A stretch of 64,000 nt of DNA, from the NCBI RefSeq assembly GCF_031453555.1, contig NZ_JAVIZM010000001.1, positions 2,611,001-2,675,000 on the forward strand. The letters are read 5' to 3'. Numbering within the stretch: the stretch's first letter is position 1; each line of letters opens with the position of its first letter. Both the position numbers and the translations under genes were made by a program. Origin of the DNA: Bacillus sp. SLBN-46. GTDB lineage: Bacteria; Bacillota; Bacilli; Bacillales; Cytobacillaceae. A model generated the notes under the pieces. That model ran no database searches, had not been told where the DNA came from, and saw only the letters and a program-made list of their open reading frames with translations. This document shows positions 1 through 7,743 of the stretch, one piece after another.

Positions 1-936
1 ATCCTCCCACCATATCAACGGGACGGTTTAGGTGTGGAGTGGTATGAGGGTACGGCACATGCAGTATATCAGAACTTTCAATTCATAGAGCAACACAATC
101 CTGACTATATTCTCATTCTTTCAGCTGACCAAGTTTATAAGATGGATTATAGAGAGATGCTGCAGCATCACATTGAAGCAAATGCTGATTGTACTATTGC
201 GGTGATGGAAGTTCCATGGGAAAATGCACACCAATTCGGTGTAATAGAAAATGATAAGCGATCTAATAAAATTTTAGCATTTAAAGAAAAACCTCAAAAG
301 CCCACAACCAATTTAATATCGATGGGAATATACATTTTTAATTGGCCAGTTCTAAAAGATACTTTAATTAAGGAAGAGCAAAAGGAATTTACGCACAGAG
401 ATTTTGGAAAGGATATTATTCCCTCCATGCTGGAAGAGGGATTTCATTTGTCATCTTTCTTATTTCAAGGATACTGGAGAGATGTGGGAACGATTAGAAG
501 CTTTTGGGAGGCAAATTTAGATCTTTTATATAAAGAGACAAATATTTTTCAACAAGTTCCAGAATGGAAAATTTATAGTGTTGAAAATAATGAGCCACCT
601 TCATTTATAGACGGGAATGCTAAAGTACACCATAGTTTAATAGGTGATGGCTGCGAAATAAGTGGTTCAGTTGAAAAGGCAGTTATATTTAATGGTGTGA
701 AAATTGGAAAGGGGGCACATATAAAAAACTCGGTAATCTTACCTCATACCGTAGTTGAAGAAAATGTTTGGCTGGAGAATTCTGTAGTAGGAAGTCAATC
801 TTTTATTAAGAAAGGGGTGATTATTGGATCAAAAATACCTGAGGAGTATTTAATGGTAGTAGGTAATCAAGTTACTGTTGACCCGGCAATTGAAGAGGTT
901 CAATTTAAAAATAGTGTTAAATCAGTTTTATCGTAG
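1..936 (+). CDS. glgC: glucose-1-phosphate adenylyltransferase, 5' end cut by window
   Basis: Makes ADP-glucose from glucose-1-phosphate and ATP, the committed step of bacterial glycogen synthesis. The frame is open from base 1, giving about 311 residues of a family usually near 380, so the N-terminal nucleotide-binding loop lies outside the window. Visible are the GVEWYEGTAHAV stretch, the nucleotidyltransferase motif SADQVYKMDY, GYWRDVGTI near the middle, and a C-terminal left-handed beta-helix built of hexapeptides. In B. subtilis glgC is followed by glgD, but here it is followed by a terminator and an opposite-strand gene, so any glycogen operon ends with glgC. Family assignment is secure. 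Confidence 0.93.
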   Translation: MLPPYQRDGLGVEWYEGTAHAVYQNFQFIEQHNPDYILILSADQVYKMDYREMLQHHIEANADCTIAVMEVPWENAHQFGVIENDKRSNKILAFKEKPQKPTTNLISMGIYIFNWPVLKDTLIKEEQKEFTHRDFGKDIIPSMLEEGFHLSSFLFQGYWRDVGTIRSFWEANLDLLYKETNIFQQVPEWKIYSVENNEPPSFIDGNAKVHHSLIGDGCEISGSVEKAVIFNGVKIGKGAHIKNSVILPHTVVEENVWLENSVVGSQSFIKKGVIIGSKIPEEYLMVVGNQVTVDPAIEEVQFKNSVKSVLS

Positions 937-948
937 GGAATATGTAAA

Positions 949-987
949 GAAGAGGTTGACCCTTTCTATAGGAGCAACCTCTTTTTC
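949..987 (+). terminator. Rho-independent terminator after glgC
   Basis: AGAGGTTG (951-958) pairs with CAACCTCT (975-982) and is followed by a T run. It closes the glgC transcript. Confidence 0.8.
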
Positions 988-1015
988 TATATGAACAATT
1001 CTTTAAACGTTGATG

Positions 1016-1459
1016 TTATCCGCGTCTTCCGCCTCGACCACCGCGTTTTGTTTCTGTGTTGCGCTTAAGAGAAGATAAATTTTCCTCGCTAGACTTTAAG
1101 AACTTAGCCACTTTATCTTCAAATGTTTCTTTAGGTTTAAAATTCCCTTTTGGACGGAAGTCTTTAGAACGGTTATCAGATCTTCCCTGTCGTGGCGGGC
1201 GTTGTGAATAAGATGATGTTTCAGGTTTTTCTATCGCTTTTTTAATGGATAGGGCAGTTTTACCATCCTTTTCACTAATTACTTTAACTTCAACCATGTC
1301 GCCTACTTTTAGATGGTCATTAATATCTTTTACATAGCTTTCTGCAACCTCGCTAATATGCACTAGACCTGTTGTACCTCCAGGTAATTCGACGAATGCT
1401 CCAAAATTAGTGATTCCAGTTACTTTTCCTTGAACTTTGCTGCCTACTTCAACTGACAT
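1016..1459 (-). CDS. S1-domain RNA-binding protein, YabR/YugI-like
   Basis: Small cytoplasmic RNA-binding protein of 147 residues. Residues 1-73 form one S1 (OB-fold) domain, with the typical VGSKVQGKVTGITNFGAFVEL and GLVHISEVAESYVKDI segments, close to B. subtilis YabR and general stress protein YugI. The remainder is a basic low-complexity tail rich in Arg, Lys and Gly, ending in a GGRGG patch, as in single-stranded nucleic-acid binders. It is monocistronic and faces dapA with a gap of about 110 bases. The exact cellular role of this family is not settled; binding to ribosomes or mRNA is the usual inference. Confidence 0.85.
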   Translation of the reverse strand: MSVEVGSKVQGKVTGITNFGAFVELPGGTTGLVHISEVAESYVKDINDHLKVGDMVEVKVISEKDGKTALSIKKAIEKPETSSYSQRPPRQGRSDNRSKDFRPKGNFKPKETFEDKVAKFLKSSEENLSSLKRNTETKRGGRGGRRG

Positions 1460-1571
1460 GAAATCTTTTTCCCCCTCAATAGTGTTAAAACTACTTAATT
1501 ATAACAAATTCTCAAGGAAAATAGAATCAATCGAAGAGGTTTTTCTAAATTTTTTTGACATTTCTTCTCTA

Positions 1572-2459
1572 CTAACTGTGTACCTTTAGTAAATTGATTG
1601 GGAGGCTATTCTGTAATGTCTGTTGTTCTCCATCAGTTAATGGGACAAGTGGTAAACGGACACCACCCACTGAAACTCCCATCATTTTTAAGGCTGCTTT
1701 TACCGGTGATGGACTTGGTGCTGCAAACAATGCTCTCATTACTGGAAGGAGGTTACGATGTGCCGTTGCTGCCTCCTTAAGATTACCATTTTTAAAATTA
1801 TTGATCATCTCTTGCATTTCATTTCCAATGATATGAGAAGCAACAGAGACAACTCCCGTTCCACCAATCGCAAGTACAGGTAATGTTAATCCGTCATCTC
1901 CACTATAAAGTGTAAAGTCACTAGGAGTTTGGCTAATAATGTCGGACATGGCATCAAGGTTCCCACTAGCTTCTTTGACAGCAACAATATTAGTAATCTT
2001 GGATAAACGGACGATTGTTTCGACAGTCATATTAACCACACTTCGTCCTGGGATATTATATAGCATGACTGGGAGTGATGTAGATTCGGCGATTGCTTTA
2101 AAGTGTTGATATAATCCTTCTTGAGATGGTTTATTGTAGTAGGGAGCAACCAGCATAATTCCGTCTACTCCAGCATCCTCAGCTTGCTTTGTTAAGCTAA
2201 TAGAAGCTCTTGTATTATTGGATCCAGTTCCTGCTATGACAGGAACTCTGCTATCAACAACATCTACTACAAATTTAAATAGGTCCACTTTTTCTTCAGT
2301 TGTTAATGTGGGAGATTCACCTGTTGTTCCAGCAATTACCAACCCGTCGGAACCATTCGCAATTAAATAATTAATAAGTTCTTTTGTTGCAAAATAATTA
2401 ATTTCCCCCTGTTGATCAAACGGCGTAACCATAGCGGTTAAAACTTGGCCAAAATTCAT
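1572..2459 (-). CDS. dapA: 4-hydroxy-tetrahydrodipicolinate synthase
   Basis: Condenses pyruvate with aspartate semialdehyde, the first dedicated step to diaminopimelate, lysine and dipicolinate. About 295 residues, full length. Class I aldolase motifs are clear: GTTGESPTL near residue 45, the YNIPGR tyrosine region near 135 and the Schiff-base lysine in VAVKEASGN near 162. The ATG at 2459 is preferred because AAAGGG lies eight bases upstream; in-frame starts at 2462 and 2468 are alternatives. In B. subtilis dapA sits in the asd-dapG operon, but here it stands alone behind a lysine riboswitch, so this copy is probably the lysine-repressed one. Confidence 0.95.
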   Translation of the reverse strand: MNFGQVLTAMVTPFDQQGEINYFATKELINYLIANGSDGLVIAGTTGESPTLTTEEKVDLFKFVVDVVDSRVPVIAGTGSNNTRASISLTKQAEDAGVDGIMLVAPYYNKPSQEGLYQHFKAIAESTSLPVMLYNIPGRSVVNMTVETIVRLSKITNIVAVKEASGNLDAMSDIISQTPSDFTLYSGDDGLTLPVLAIGGTGVVSVASHIIGNEMQEMINNFKNGNLKEAATAHRNLLPVMRALFAAPSPSPVKAALKMMGVSVGGVRLPLVPLTDGEQQTLQNSLPINLLKVHS

Positions 2460-2522
2460 CATTCTCACCCTTTAAATAGTTTTTTTGAATTAGAGCGGGG
2501 AAGGCACCTTAATAGTCAACGC

Positions 2523-2765
2523 AAAAAAGCAGCAGCGAGGGTTCGCTGCTGCAATAGAAACATGAATTTACAATTGTTCCCATGCGTGAGATAGCCCTCC
2601 ATATAGTTTCCTATATGACAGTTCTGTATTTATTCAATAGCAGAACCAGCTTCAAGATTTATGAGTTTCTTTCCGCTTCGGCAAATTCCCCTTTTCACAA
2701 TTGTCATTGGATCTCATTCTCCTCGAATTGTGTACTCATGGTTTTTGCGCCTCTATCCTCACTTC
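2523..2765 (-). promoter_or_regulatory. lysine riboswitch (L-box) with terminator, upstream of dapA
   Basis: Read on the minus strand this leader shows the L-box hallmarks in order: GAGGATAGAGGCGC at the 5' end (about 2765-2748), GAGGAGAATGAGA, the segment with GGGGAATTTGCCGAAGCGG, a GGTTCTGCT/ACAGAACTG hairpin, and the closing strand GGGCTATCTCA that pairs with TGAGGATAG to form P1. The 3' end is a terminator stem (2529-2538 with 2543-2552) followed by six T on the transcript. In known L-boxes lysine binding favours the terminator, so dapA should be switched off by lysine. Confidence 0.93.
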
Positions 2766-2802
2766 AAATGGTATTGAAGTAAGAAATATTTAATTGACTG
2801 TT

Positions 2803-2831
2803 ACTATAACAGAAATTCTATTATTATACAA
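2803..2831 (-). promoter_or_regulatory. sigma-A-type promoter for the riboswitch-dapA transcript
   Basis: On the minus strand TTGTAT (2831-2826) and TATAGT (2808-2803) are separated by 17 bases. The expected start near 2796 lies about 30 bases before the riboswitch P1 helix. Confidence 0.6.
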
Positions 2832-2945
2832 GAAATTTGGAAGAAAAAAGATAAGAAGCCAAGGCGGGAAGTGTTATGATTCCATATTTATCTATAAATG
2901 TTATATTGTAGTTAAAATCATTAAAATAAAGAGGTGGTTTTGATA

Positions 2946-3416
2946 GTGCAACTAATTTCTCACAAAATGAATGAACAATTTGCTAAAGAAGTATTAGGTT
3001 GGAAATATGACCAGCCATATGATTTTTATGATAATGAATTAACAAATGAGTCCCTGCAAGAATTATTGAATGGCAGTTATTATGCCGTAGTTAACGCTGA
3101 AAATAAATTAATAGGTTTTTTTTGCGTGGGAGAGTCTGCCCAGGTTCCAGCAGGCCACCAGTTTGGAGTCTACGTTGATGGTTATATTGATTTTGGACTT
3201 GGAATGCATCCCGGAGAAACAGGAAAAGGAAATGGCAATGAATACTGTACATTTATCCTTGACTTAATCAAAGAAAAATATAAAAACTTTCCTATCCGTT
3301 TAACTGTGGCCAACTTTAATAAAAGGGCCATTCATCTTTATGAAAAAATGGGATTTGTTAAGAGTAAAGAATTTAATTCAAATAATTATTCCTTTTCAAT
3401 AATGGATAAAGCATGA
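2946..3416 (+). CDS. GNAT-family N-acetyltransferase
   Basis: Likely acetyl-CoA-dependent N-acetyltransferase of unknown substrate, about 156 residues. The C-terminal half carries the GNAT fold: GLGMHPGETGKGNG resembles the acetyl-CoA pyrophosphate loop (motif A), followed by RLTVANFNKRAIHLYEKMGF, a standard motif B. GTG at 2946 is chosen because GAGGTGG lies nine bases ahead; in-frame GTG and TTG codons slightly upstream overlap that ribosome site. It stands alone and converges on the next gene. RimI/RimJ-like protein modification or small-molecule acetylation cannot be told apart here. Confidence 0.82.
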   Translation: MQLISHKMNEQFAKEVLGWKYDQPYDFYDNELTNESLQELLNGSYYAVVNAENKLIGFFCVGESAQVPAGHQFGVYVDGYIDFGLGMHPGETGKGNGNEYCTFILDLIKEKYKNFPIRLTVANFNKRAIHLYEKMGFVKSKEFNSNNYSFSIMDKA

Positions 3417-3432
3417 GTCTTTGAATATAAAA

Positions 3433-3468
3433 AAGAAGCTTGAGGATGATCTGAATCTCAAGCTTCCT
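3433..3468 (-). terminator. terminator for the ring-cleavage dioxygenase gene
   Basis: GAAGCTTGAG (3435-3444) and CTCAAGCTTC (3457-3466) form a perfect ten-base stem. On the minus strand it is followed by a T-rich run. Confidence 0.8.
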
Positions 3469-3482
3469 TTGGTGATAAGGTA

Positions 3483-4469
3483 TTAATTATATTCTTTCTC
3501 TAATTCTTTTGTGCTTCTAACTGTATCAATTGGACGAACCATTTTTTCAATTTGACCACGTTTTGTTTCTAAGAATGGAGGCAAAGATAGTTTTTCACCG
3601 AGTGTTTCATAGGGCTCATCCCCCATAAATCCAGGACCATCTGTAGCGAACTCAAATAAGATTTGAGGGGCTACTCTTACATATAATGAACCAAAAAAGT
3701 AGCGGTCAACAAAACCAGAGGTACCAAAACCGAAGCCTTCAATCCGAGTCATCCATTCTTCTAAAACCGTACGATCCTCCACACGAAATGCTGCATGATG
3801 GACAGTACCAAAGCCTTGTTGGGATGGGGGCAGTACTGCATTGTATTCCACAACCACTTGGGCACCGTTACCGCCTTCTCCTACTTCAAATAAATGAAAA
3901 GCTTCCTCTTGTGCAATTTCTTTAAACAAAAGAACTTTTTCCATCATTTCTTTAAAGTAATCGAAATTGGCTACACGAACAAAGATGGGTCCCAATCCAG
4001 TGATGGCGTATTCTAAAGGGATCGGACCCTTTTGCCAAGGTGTGCCGCTGGCAACTCCTTTATTTTTTTCATCGGAAATTAATTGGTATTGTTGGTCATC
4101 GAAATCTACAAAGGATAAAGTTTTCTTACCAAAAAACTCCTTTATTCCTGAGTGCTTCACATTTAAACGGTCAAATCGTTTCGCCCAATACACTATCGCT
4201 TTATCATTAGGTACTCGGAAGGAGGTTTTTGATATCTCATTCGTCCCGTGCACTCCTTTTGGAATACCTGGGAAATCAAAGAATGTCATATCAGTACCTG
4301 GGCTGCCCTTATCATCGGCAAAAAATAAATGGTAGGTCTGAATATCATCTTGATTGACTGTTTTCTTTACTAAACGCATTCCTAAAACATAGGTGAAAAA
4401 GTCGTAATTCTTTTCTGCACTACTTGTAATAGCTGTAACATGGTGAATGCCTTTTAATCCATTCATCAA
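3483..4469 (-). CDS. ring-cleaving dioxygenase of the MhqA/MhqO type (glyoxalase fold)
   Basis: Probable extradiol-type dioxygenase of 328 residues with two vicinal-oxygen-chelate halves. The N-terminal half has GIHHVTAITSSAEKNYDFF and the C-terminal half has GTVHHAAFRVED; the histidines of these segments and a late ILFEFATDGPGF region (Glu) are the expected metal ligands. B. subtilis relatives MhqA, MhqE and MhqO are induced by quinones and catechols and controlled by MhqR. The promoter just upstream carries an almost perfect MhqR operator, which supports the same detoxification role. Start ATG at 4469 is plausible, with a second ATG next to it. Confidence 0.9.
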   Translation of the reverse strand: MMNGLKGIHHVTAITSSAEKNYDFFTYVLGMRLVKKTVNQDDIQTYHLFFADDKGSPGTDMTFFDFPGIPKGVHGTNEISKTSFRVPNDKAIVYWAKRFDRLNVKHSGIKEFFGKKTLSFVDFDDQQYQLISDEKNKGVASGTPWQKGPIPLEYAITGLGPIFVRVANFDYFKEMMEKVLLFKEIAQEEAFHLFEVGEGGNGAQVVVEYNAVLPPSQQGFGTVHHAAFRVEDRTVLEEWMTRIEGFGFGTSGFVDRYFFGSLYVRVAPQILFEFATDGPGFMGDEPYETLGEKLSLPPFLETKRGQIEKMVRPIDTVRSTKELEKEYN

Positions 4470-4564
4470 AAAACCTCCAACGATTTCAATTTTGTGTTCC
4501 TATATAATTCCAACTTTAATCTCTTTGTATACTGAATAGGCTCTAATGGTATCTCGGATTAAAA

Positions 4565-4582
4565 TATCTCTAATTCGAGATA
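4565..4582. promoter_or_regulatory. MhqR-type operator
   Basis: TATCTCTAATTCGAGATA differs at one position from the palindromic MhqR box TATCTCGAATTCGAGATA known in B. subtilis. A second half site, TATCTCGG, lies at about 4550-4557. The box directly abuts the predicted -10 element, so a bound repressor would block transcription. Confidence 0.8.
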
Positions 4583-4611
4583 AATATAACATGCTCCTAT
4601 AATGCTGTCAA
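4583..4611 (-). promoter_or_regulatory. sigma-A promoter of the ring-cleavage dioxygenase gene
   Basis: On the minus strand TTGACA (4611-4606) and TATATT (4588-4583) are spaced by 17 bases. The MhqR-type palindrome begins immediately downstream of the -10 element. Confidence 0.75.
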
Positions 4612-4675
4612 TATCAAGTAAGAATGAACATCTTAATTCCGTTTATAATAAATAACAAAAAGGAGGGAGTTAAAA

Positions 4676-4810
4676 ATGGACGGAAAGTATAATACAAACG
4701 ATGATGCAACAGTCGAATTAAAAAAAGCACTAAATAAAAGTACACCAAGAAAAAACCCAAATATGAGTGAAGCGGAAATGAAAATGAAGTTTCAAGGAAA
4801 AAAGAGTTAG
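4676..4810 (+). CDS. small hypothetical protein, 44 aa
   Basis: A short gene preceded by AAGGAGGGAG nine bases before its ATG, which is the main support for it. The product is hydrophilic and lysine-rich with no cysteine, no membrane segment and no known motif (it begins MDGKYNTNDD). It is followed 35 bases later by a second short gene in the same direction, so both may share a transcript. Many Bacillaceae carry such tiny, often sporulation-expressed proteins, but no function can be given. Confidence 0.65.
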   Translation: MDGKYNTNDDATVELKKALNKSTPRKNPNMSEAEMKMKFQGKKS

Positions 4811-4845
4811 GGGAAAAGAACGGAAAATAATTTGAGGTGATAGAA

Positions 4846-4992
4846 ATGTCTGGAAAACATCCAATAGAATATACGGGGAAAGTCTTGGATCAAAGAAAGG
4901 ACCTTACTGGGTCTGATGAAGGTAAAGGCGCGTACCCCGAACGGCCACAACATGTAACGATACAGCAGCAAAGTAGGAACAAAGGTAAATAG
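4846..4992 (+). CDS. small hypothetical protein, 48 aa
   Basis: Forty-eight codons from an ATG with GAGGTGA seven bases upstream. The product is polar, with Gly, Lys and Gln rich stretches (MSGKHPIEYT... and a C-terminal QQQSRNKGK), and lacks hydrophobic segments. It probably forms a bicistron with the 44-residue gene just upstream and is followed by a terminator at about 5049. Small acid-soluble or coat-associated spore proteins have a similar look, but this is only a resemblance. Confidence 0.62.
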   Translation: MSGKHPIEYTGKVLDQRKDLTGSDEGKGAYPERPQHVTIQQQSRNKGK

Positions 4993-5048
4993 TTTTAATA
5001 GGAAAAAATATTTCGTAACTTAGCTTTTAATAATTCAATGAGAAATGT

Positions 5049-5074
5049 AAGAGGGGGGTGACCTCCTCTTTTTC
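5049..5074 (+). terminator. terminator after the two small genes
   Basis: AAGAGG (5049-5054) pairs with CCTCTT (5065-5070) across a short loop, then TTTTTC. It ends the small bicistron before the oxidoreductase gene. Confidence 0.65.
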
Positions 5075-5159
5075 ATGGATAGTAAGCATTTAAGTTTGTT
5101 TCCTGTGTTCCTATTGATAGTATAGTAATATATTTTCAAAATGAAAGGACAAATTTAAT

Positions 5160-6161
5160 ATGGCATCAATTCAAATACCCGTTTCTGTTCTAAATTTAGC
5201 TCCAATTCGAGAGGGTCAAACATCGAAAGAAGCGATTGATTCAATGGTGGATTTGGCACAAGCAGTAGAAAGAATGGGATATAAAAGATACTGGATTGCA
5301 GAGCATCATAATACTCCCACCCTTGTTAGTTCAGCTACGTCCATTCTAATCAAGCATACTTTAGAACATACCAATACCATACGTGTGGGGTCTGGTGGGA
5401 TTATGCTTCCTAACCATGCGCCTTTAGTGGTTGCTGAACAATTCGGTACCATGGAGACAATATACCCAGGACGAGTGGACTTGGGGCTTGGGCGTGCTCC
5501 TGGTACAGATATGATGACGGCTAATGCATTAAGACGCTCTAAAAATGACTCTGTATACACCTTCCCAGAAGATGTAAAGGCGCTGCTAACGTTCTTTGGT
5601 CCAGAGGATCAACAAAGCTATGTGAAAGCCTATCCTGGTGTGGGGACCAATATTCCACTCTATATTCTTGGTTCTTCCACAGATTCAGCTTATTTAGCAG
5701 CAAGTTTAGGGCTTCCCTATGTTTTTGCTTCCCACTTTGCACCTAGATACATGGAAGAAGCAATTAAAATATATCGCAGCCGTTTCCAGCCTTCAGCGTA
5801 TTTGGATAAACCATATATGATGGTTTGTTTAAATGTGATTGCCGCAGAGAGTGATGATGAAGCCGAATGGTTATCTACAACCATGCAGCAATTCTTCCTA
5901 AATGTAGTTCGTGGTTCTAGGAATCCATTACGACCTCCAGTGGATAACATGGATCAGATTTGGAATCCAATGGAAAAAGAAATGGCTACCTCTATGTCCA
6001 GTGTTACACTATTAGGAAGCAAAGAGACCATTCATCATCAGTTGACTTCATTCCAAAATTACTATGAAGTAGATGAAATCATGGCTGTATCGTATATCTA
6101 TGACCCTGAAAAACAAAAACGATCATATGAAATCTTGAAAGAAGTAGTAGACGGAAAATAA
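5160..6161 (+). CDS. LLM-class flavin-dependent oxidoreductase (luciferase-like)
   Basis: Bacterial-luciferase-like TIM-barrel protein of 333 residues, expected to use reduced FMN for monooxygenation; the substrate is unknown. The N-terminus has the family pattern of a short beta strand followed by [13 protein letters not shown], and [24 protein letters not shown] plus [14 protein letters not shown] are characteristic of the group related to B. subtilis YhbW/YceB. ATG at 5160 is preceded by AAAGGAC. It is monocistronic; downstream is a long inverted repeat that also terminates the opposing gntP. Confidence 0.88.
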   Translation: MASIQIPVSVLNLAPIREGQTSKEAIDSMVDLAQAVERMGYKRYWIAEHHNTPTLVSSATSILIKHTLEHTNTIRVGSGGIMLPNHAPLVVAEQFGTMETIYPGRVDLGLGRAPGTDMMTANALRRSKNDSVYTFPEDVKALLTFFGPEDQQSYVKAYPGVGTNIPLYILGSSTDSAYLAASLGLPYVFASHFAPRYMEEAIKIYRSRFQPSAYLDKPYMMVCLNVIAAESDDEAEWLSTTMQQFFLNVVRGSRNPLRPPVDNMDQIWNPMEKEMATSMSSVTLLGSKETIHHQLTSFQNYYEVDEIMAVSYIYDPEKQKRSYEILKEVVDGK

Positions 6162-6165
6162 AGAG

Positions 6166-6213
6166 GGGGACAGTCCCTCACCACTTTAAAGCGGTGGGGG
6201 ACTGTCCCCAAAA
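6166..6213. repeat. dispersed GGGACAGTCCC inverted repeat, bidirectional terminator
   Basis: GGGGGACAGTCCC...CACC is mirrored by GGTGGGGGACTGTCCCC around the centre CTTTAAAG, giving a long near-perfect hairpin between convergent genes. Related fragments occur near 20484 and 37001, which suggests a family of dispersed repeats. Confidence 0.7.
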
Positions 6214-6216
6214 TTG

Positions 6217-7569
6217 TTATACGATTAAGCTTAGTAATAGAATAAATCCTAGTCCAGCTACGGAAATAATCGTCTCAAGTAATGTCCAAGTCGCAAATGT
6301 TTCTTTCATACTTAAACCAAAATACTCTTTAAACATCCAGAAACCAGCGTCATTAACGTGTGAGGCAATCAAGCTACCAGCACCAGTTGCAAGTACAACT
6401 AAAGCAAGGTTAACATCTGTTTGGCCCAACATTGGTATAACTAATCCAGCAGTGGTTAAGGCTGCAACTGTCGCAGAACCTAATGAGATACGTAAAATTG
6501 CTGCAATGATCCATGCAAGTAGAATCGGTGAAATGGAAGTTCCTTTAAATAATTCGGCTACATAGTCACCTACATGACCATTAATTAATACTTGTTTAAA
6601 GGCACCGCCGCCCCCAATGATTAAGAGCATCATGCCAATATGTGAAATCGCTTCTGTACAAGAATCCATTACCGTTTTGATCGGTATTTTTCTCGCTAAT
6701 CCCATTGTGTAAATAGCTACTAATAAAGAGATCACCATTGCTGGGGAAGCACCGCCAACAAAACGGATAATGGCTAGTAAACTATTATCTGCAAATCCCA
6801 TAGTTTTTTGAAGCAAAGTTAAAATTGTAGCGATTGACATTAGGATTACAGGAAGCATTGCCGTAAATACACTGATTCCAAATCCAGGTGTGTCTTCAAG
6901 TTTAAATGTTTTGATTTCACCTAAAGAGGCAATATTACCAGTCTTTGAAAATGATGCAGGAACCAATTTTTTAGCTAGCTTTGTAAATAAAGGACCAGCG
7001 ATAATGACAGTTGGAACAGCAATAATAAAACCGTAAAGTAATACTTGGCCAAGATCGGCACCAAATTCACCCGCAATGGTGGTTGGTCCTGGATGCGGCG
7101 GTAAAAATCCGTGTGTGACAGATAAAGCTGCTCCCATTGGAATACCAAGATATAAAATAGAAACCTTTAATTGTTTTGAAATGGCAAATACGATTGGAAT
7201 CAATAAAACTAATCCTACTTCAAAGAATAAAGCAATACCGATAATGAATGAAGCAGCCACTACAGCCCATTGAATATTCTTTTCGCCAAATTTATTAACG
7301 AGAGTCATCGCAATCCTCTGTGCGCCTCCTGAATCGGCAATTAATTTACCCAGCATGGCTCCAAGTCCGAAGATTAATGCTATATGTCCGAGTGTTCCAC
7401 CTAAGCCTGCTTCAATTGTTGCGATGATTTCATCTAATTTCATTCCAAGTGCGATGGCCACACCGAATGAGACAACGATAAGTGAAACGAAGGTGTTTAA
7501 TTTTAAACCCATAATTAAAATTAGTAAAGCTATGATACCAATTGCTACAATAACCAATGGCATTGTCAT
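6217..7569 (-). CDS. gntP: gluconate:H+ symporter GntP
   Basis: Integral membrane gluconate permease of 450 residues, the normal size of the GntP family, with about twelve hydrophobic segments spread over the whole length. Conserved features include LIFGLGAMLGKLIADSGGAQRIA near residue 65, HGFLPPHPGPT near 155 and ASHVNDAGFWMFKE near 405. It is the last gene of gntR-gntK-gntP and supplies gluconate for phosphorylation by GntK. B. subtilis has a fourth gene, gntZ, which is missing here. Expression is expected to follow GntR and CcpA control at the operon head. Confidence 0.94.
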   Translation of the reverse strand: MTMPLVIVAIGIIALLILIMGLKLNTFVSLIVVSFGVAIALGMKLDEIIATIEAGLGGTLGHIALIFGLGAMLGKLIADSGGAQRIAMTLVNKFGEKNIQWAVVAASFIIGIALFFEVGLVLLIPIVFAISKQLKVSILYLGIPMGAALSVTHGFLPPHPGPTTIAGEFGADLGQVLLYGFIIAVPTVIIAGPLFTKLAKKLVPASFSKTGNIASLGEIKTFKLEDTPGFGISVFTAMLPVILMSIATILTLLQKTMGFADNSLLAIIRFVGGASPAMVISLLVAIYTMGLARKIPIKTVMDSCTEAISHIGMMLLIIGGGGAFKQVLINGHVGDYVAELFKGTSISPILLAWIIAAILRISLGSATVAALTTAGLVIPMLGQTDVNLALVVLATGAGSLIASHVNDAGFWMFKEYFGLSMKETFATWTLLETIISVAGLGFILLLSLIV

Positions 7570-7743
7570 TTCCCCCTATGATGTTTTATATTTATAAATT
7601 CCGCTTTAGCGGTGGTAGCACCAAAAATGAAAATTTCTTAAAGTTATCCTCATCAGAATATTCCCTAGTAAGCGCTGTCAAATATGTGAAATATGTTAAC
7701 CGTCAGCGGGGGATGAAAGATAAATCCCCGCCTTAGGCCAGTA

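Noticed and set aside
2582..2782. Plus-strand open frame of 66 codons over the dapA leader
   Set aside because: It lies wholly on the opposite strand of the lysine riboswitch, has no ribosome site, and its composition follows the RNA structure.
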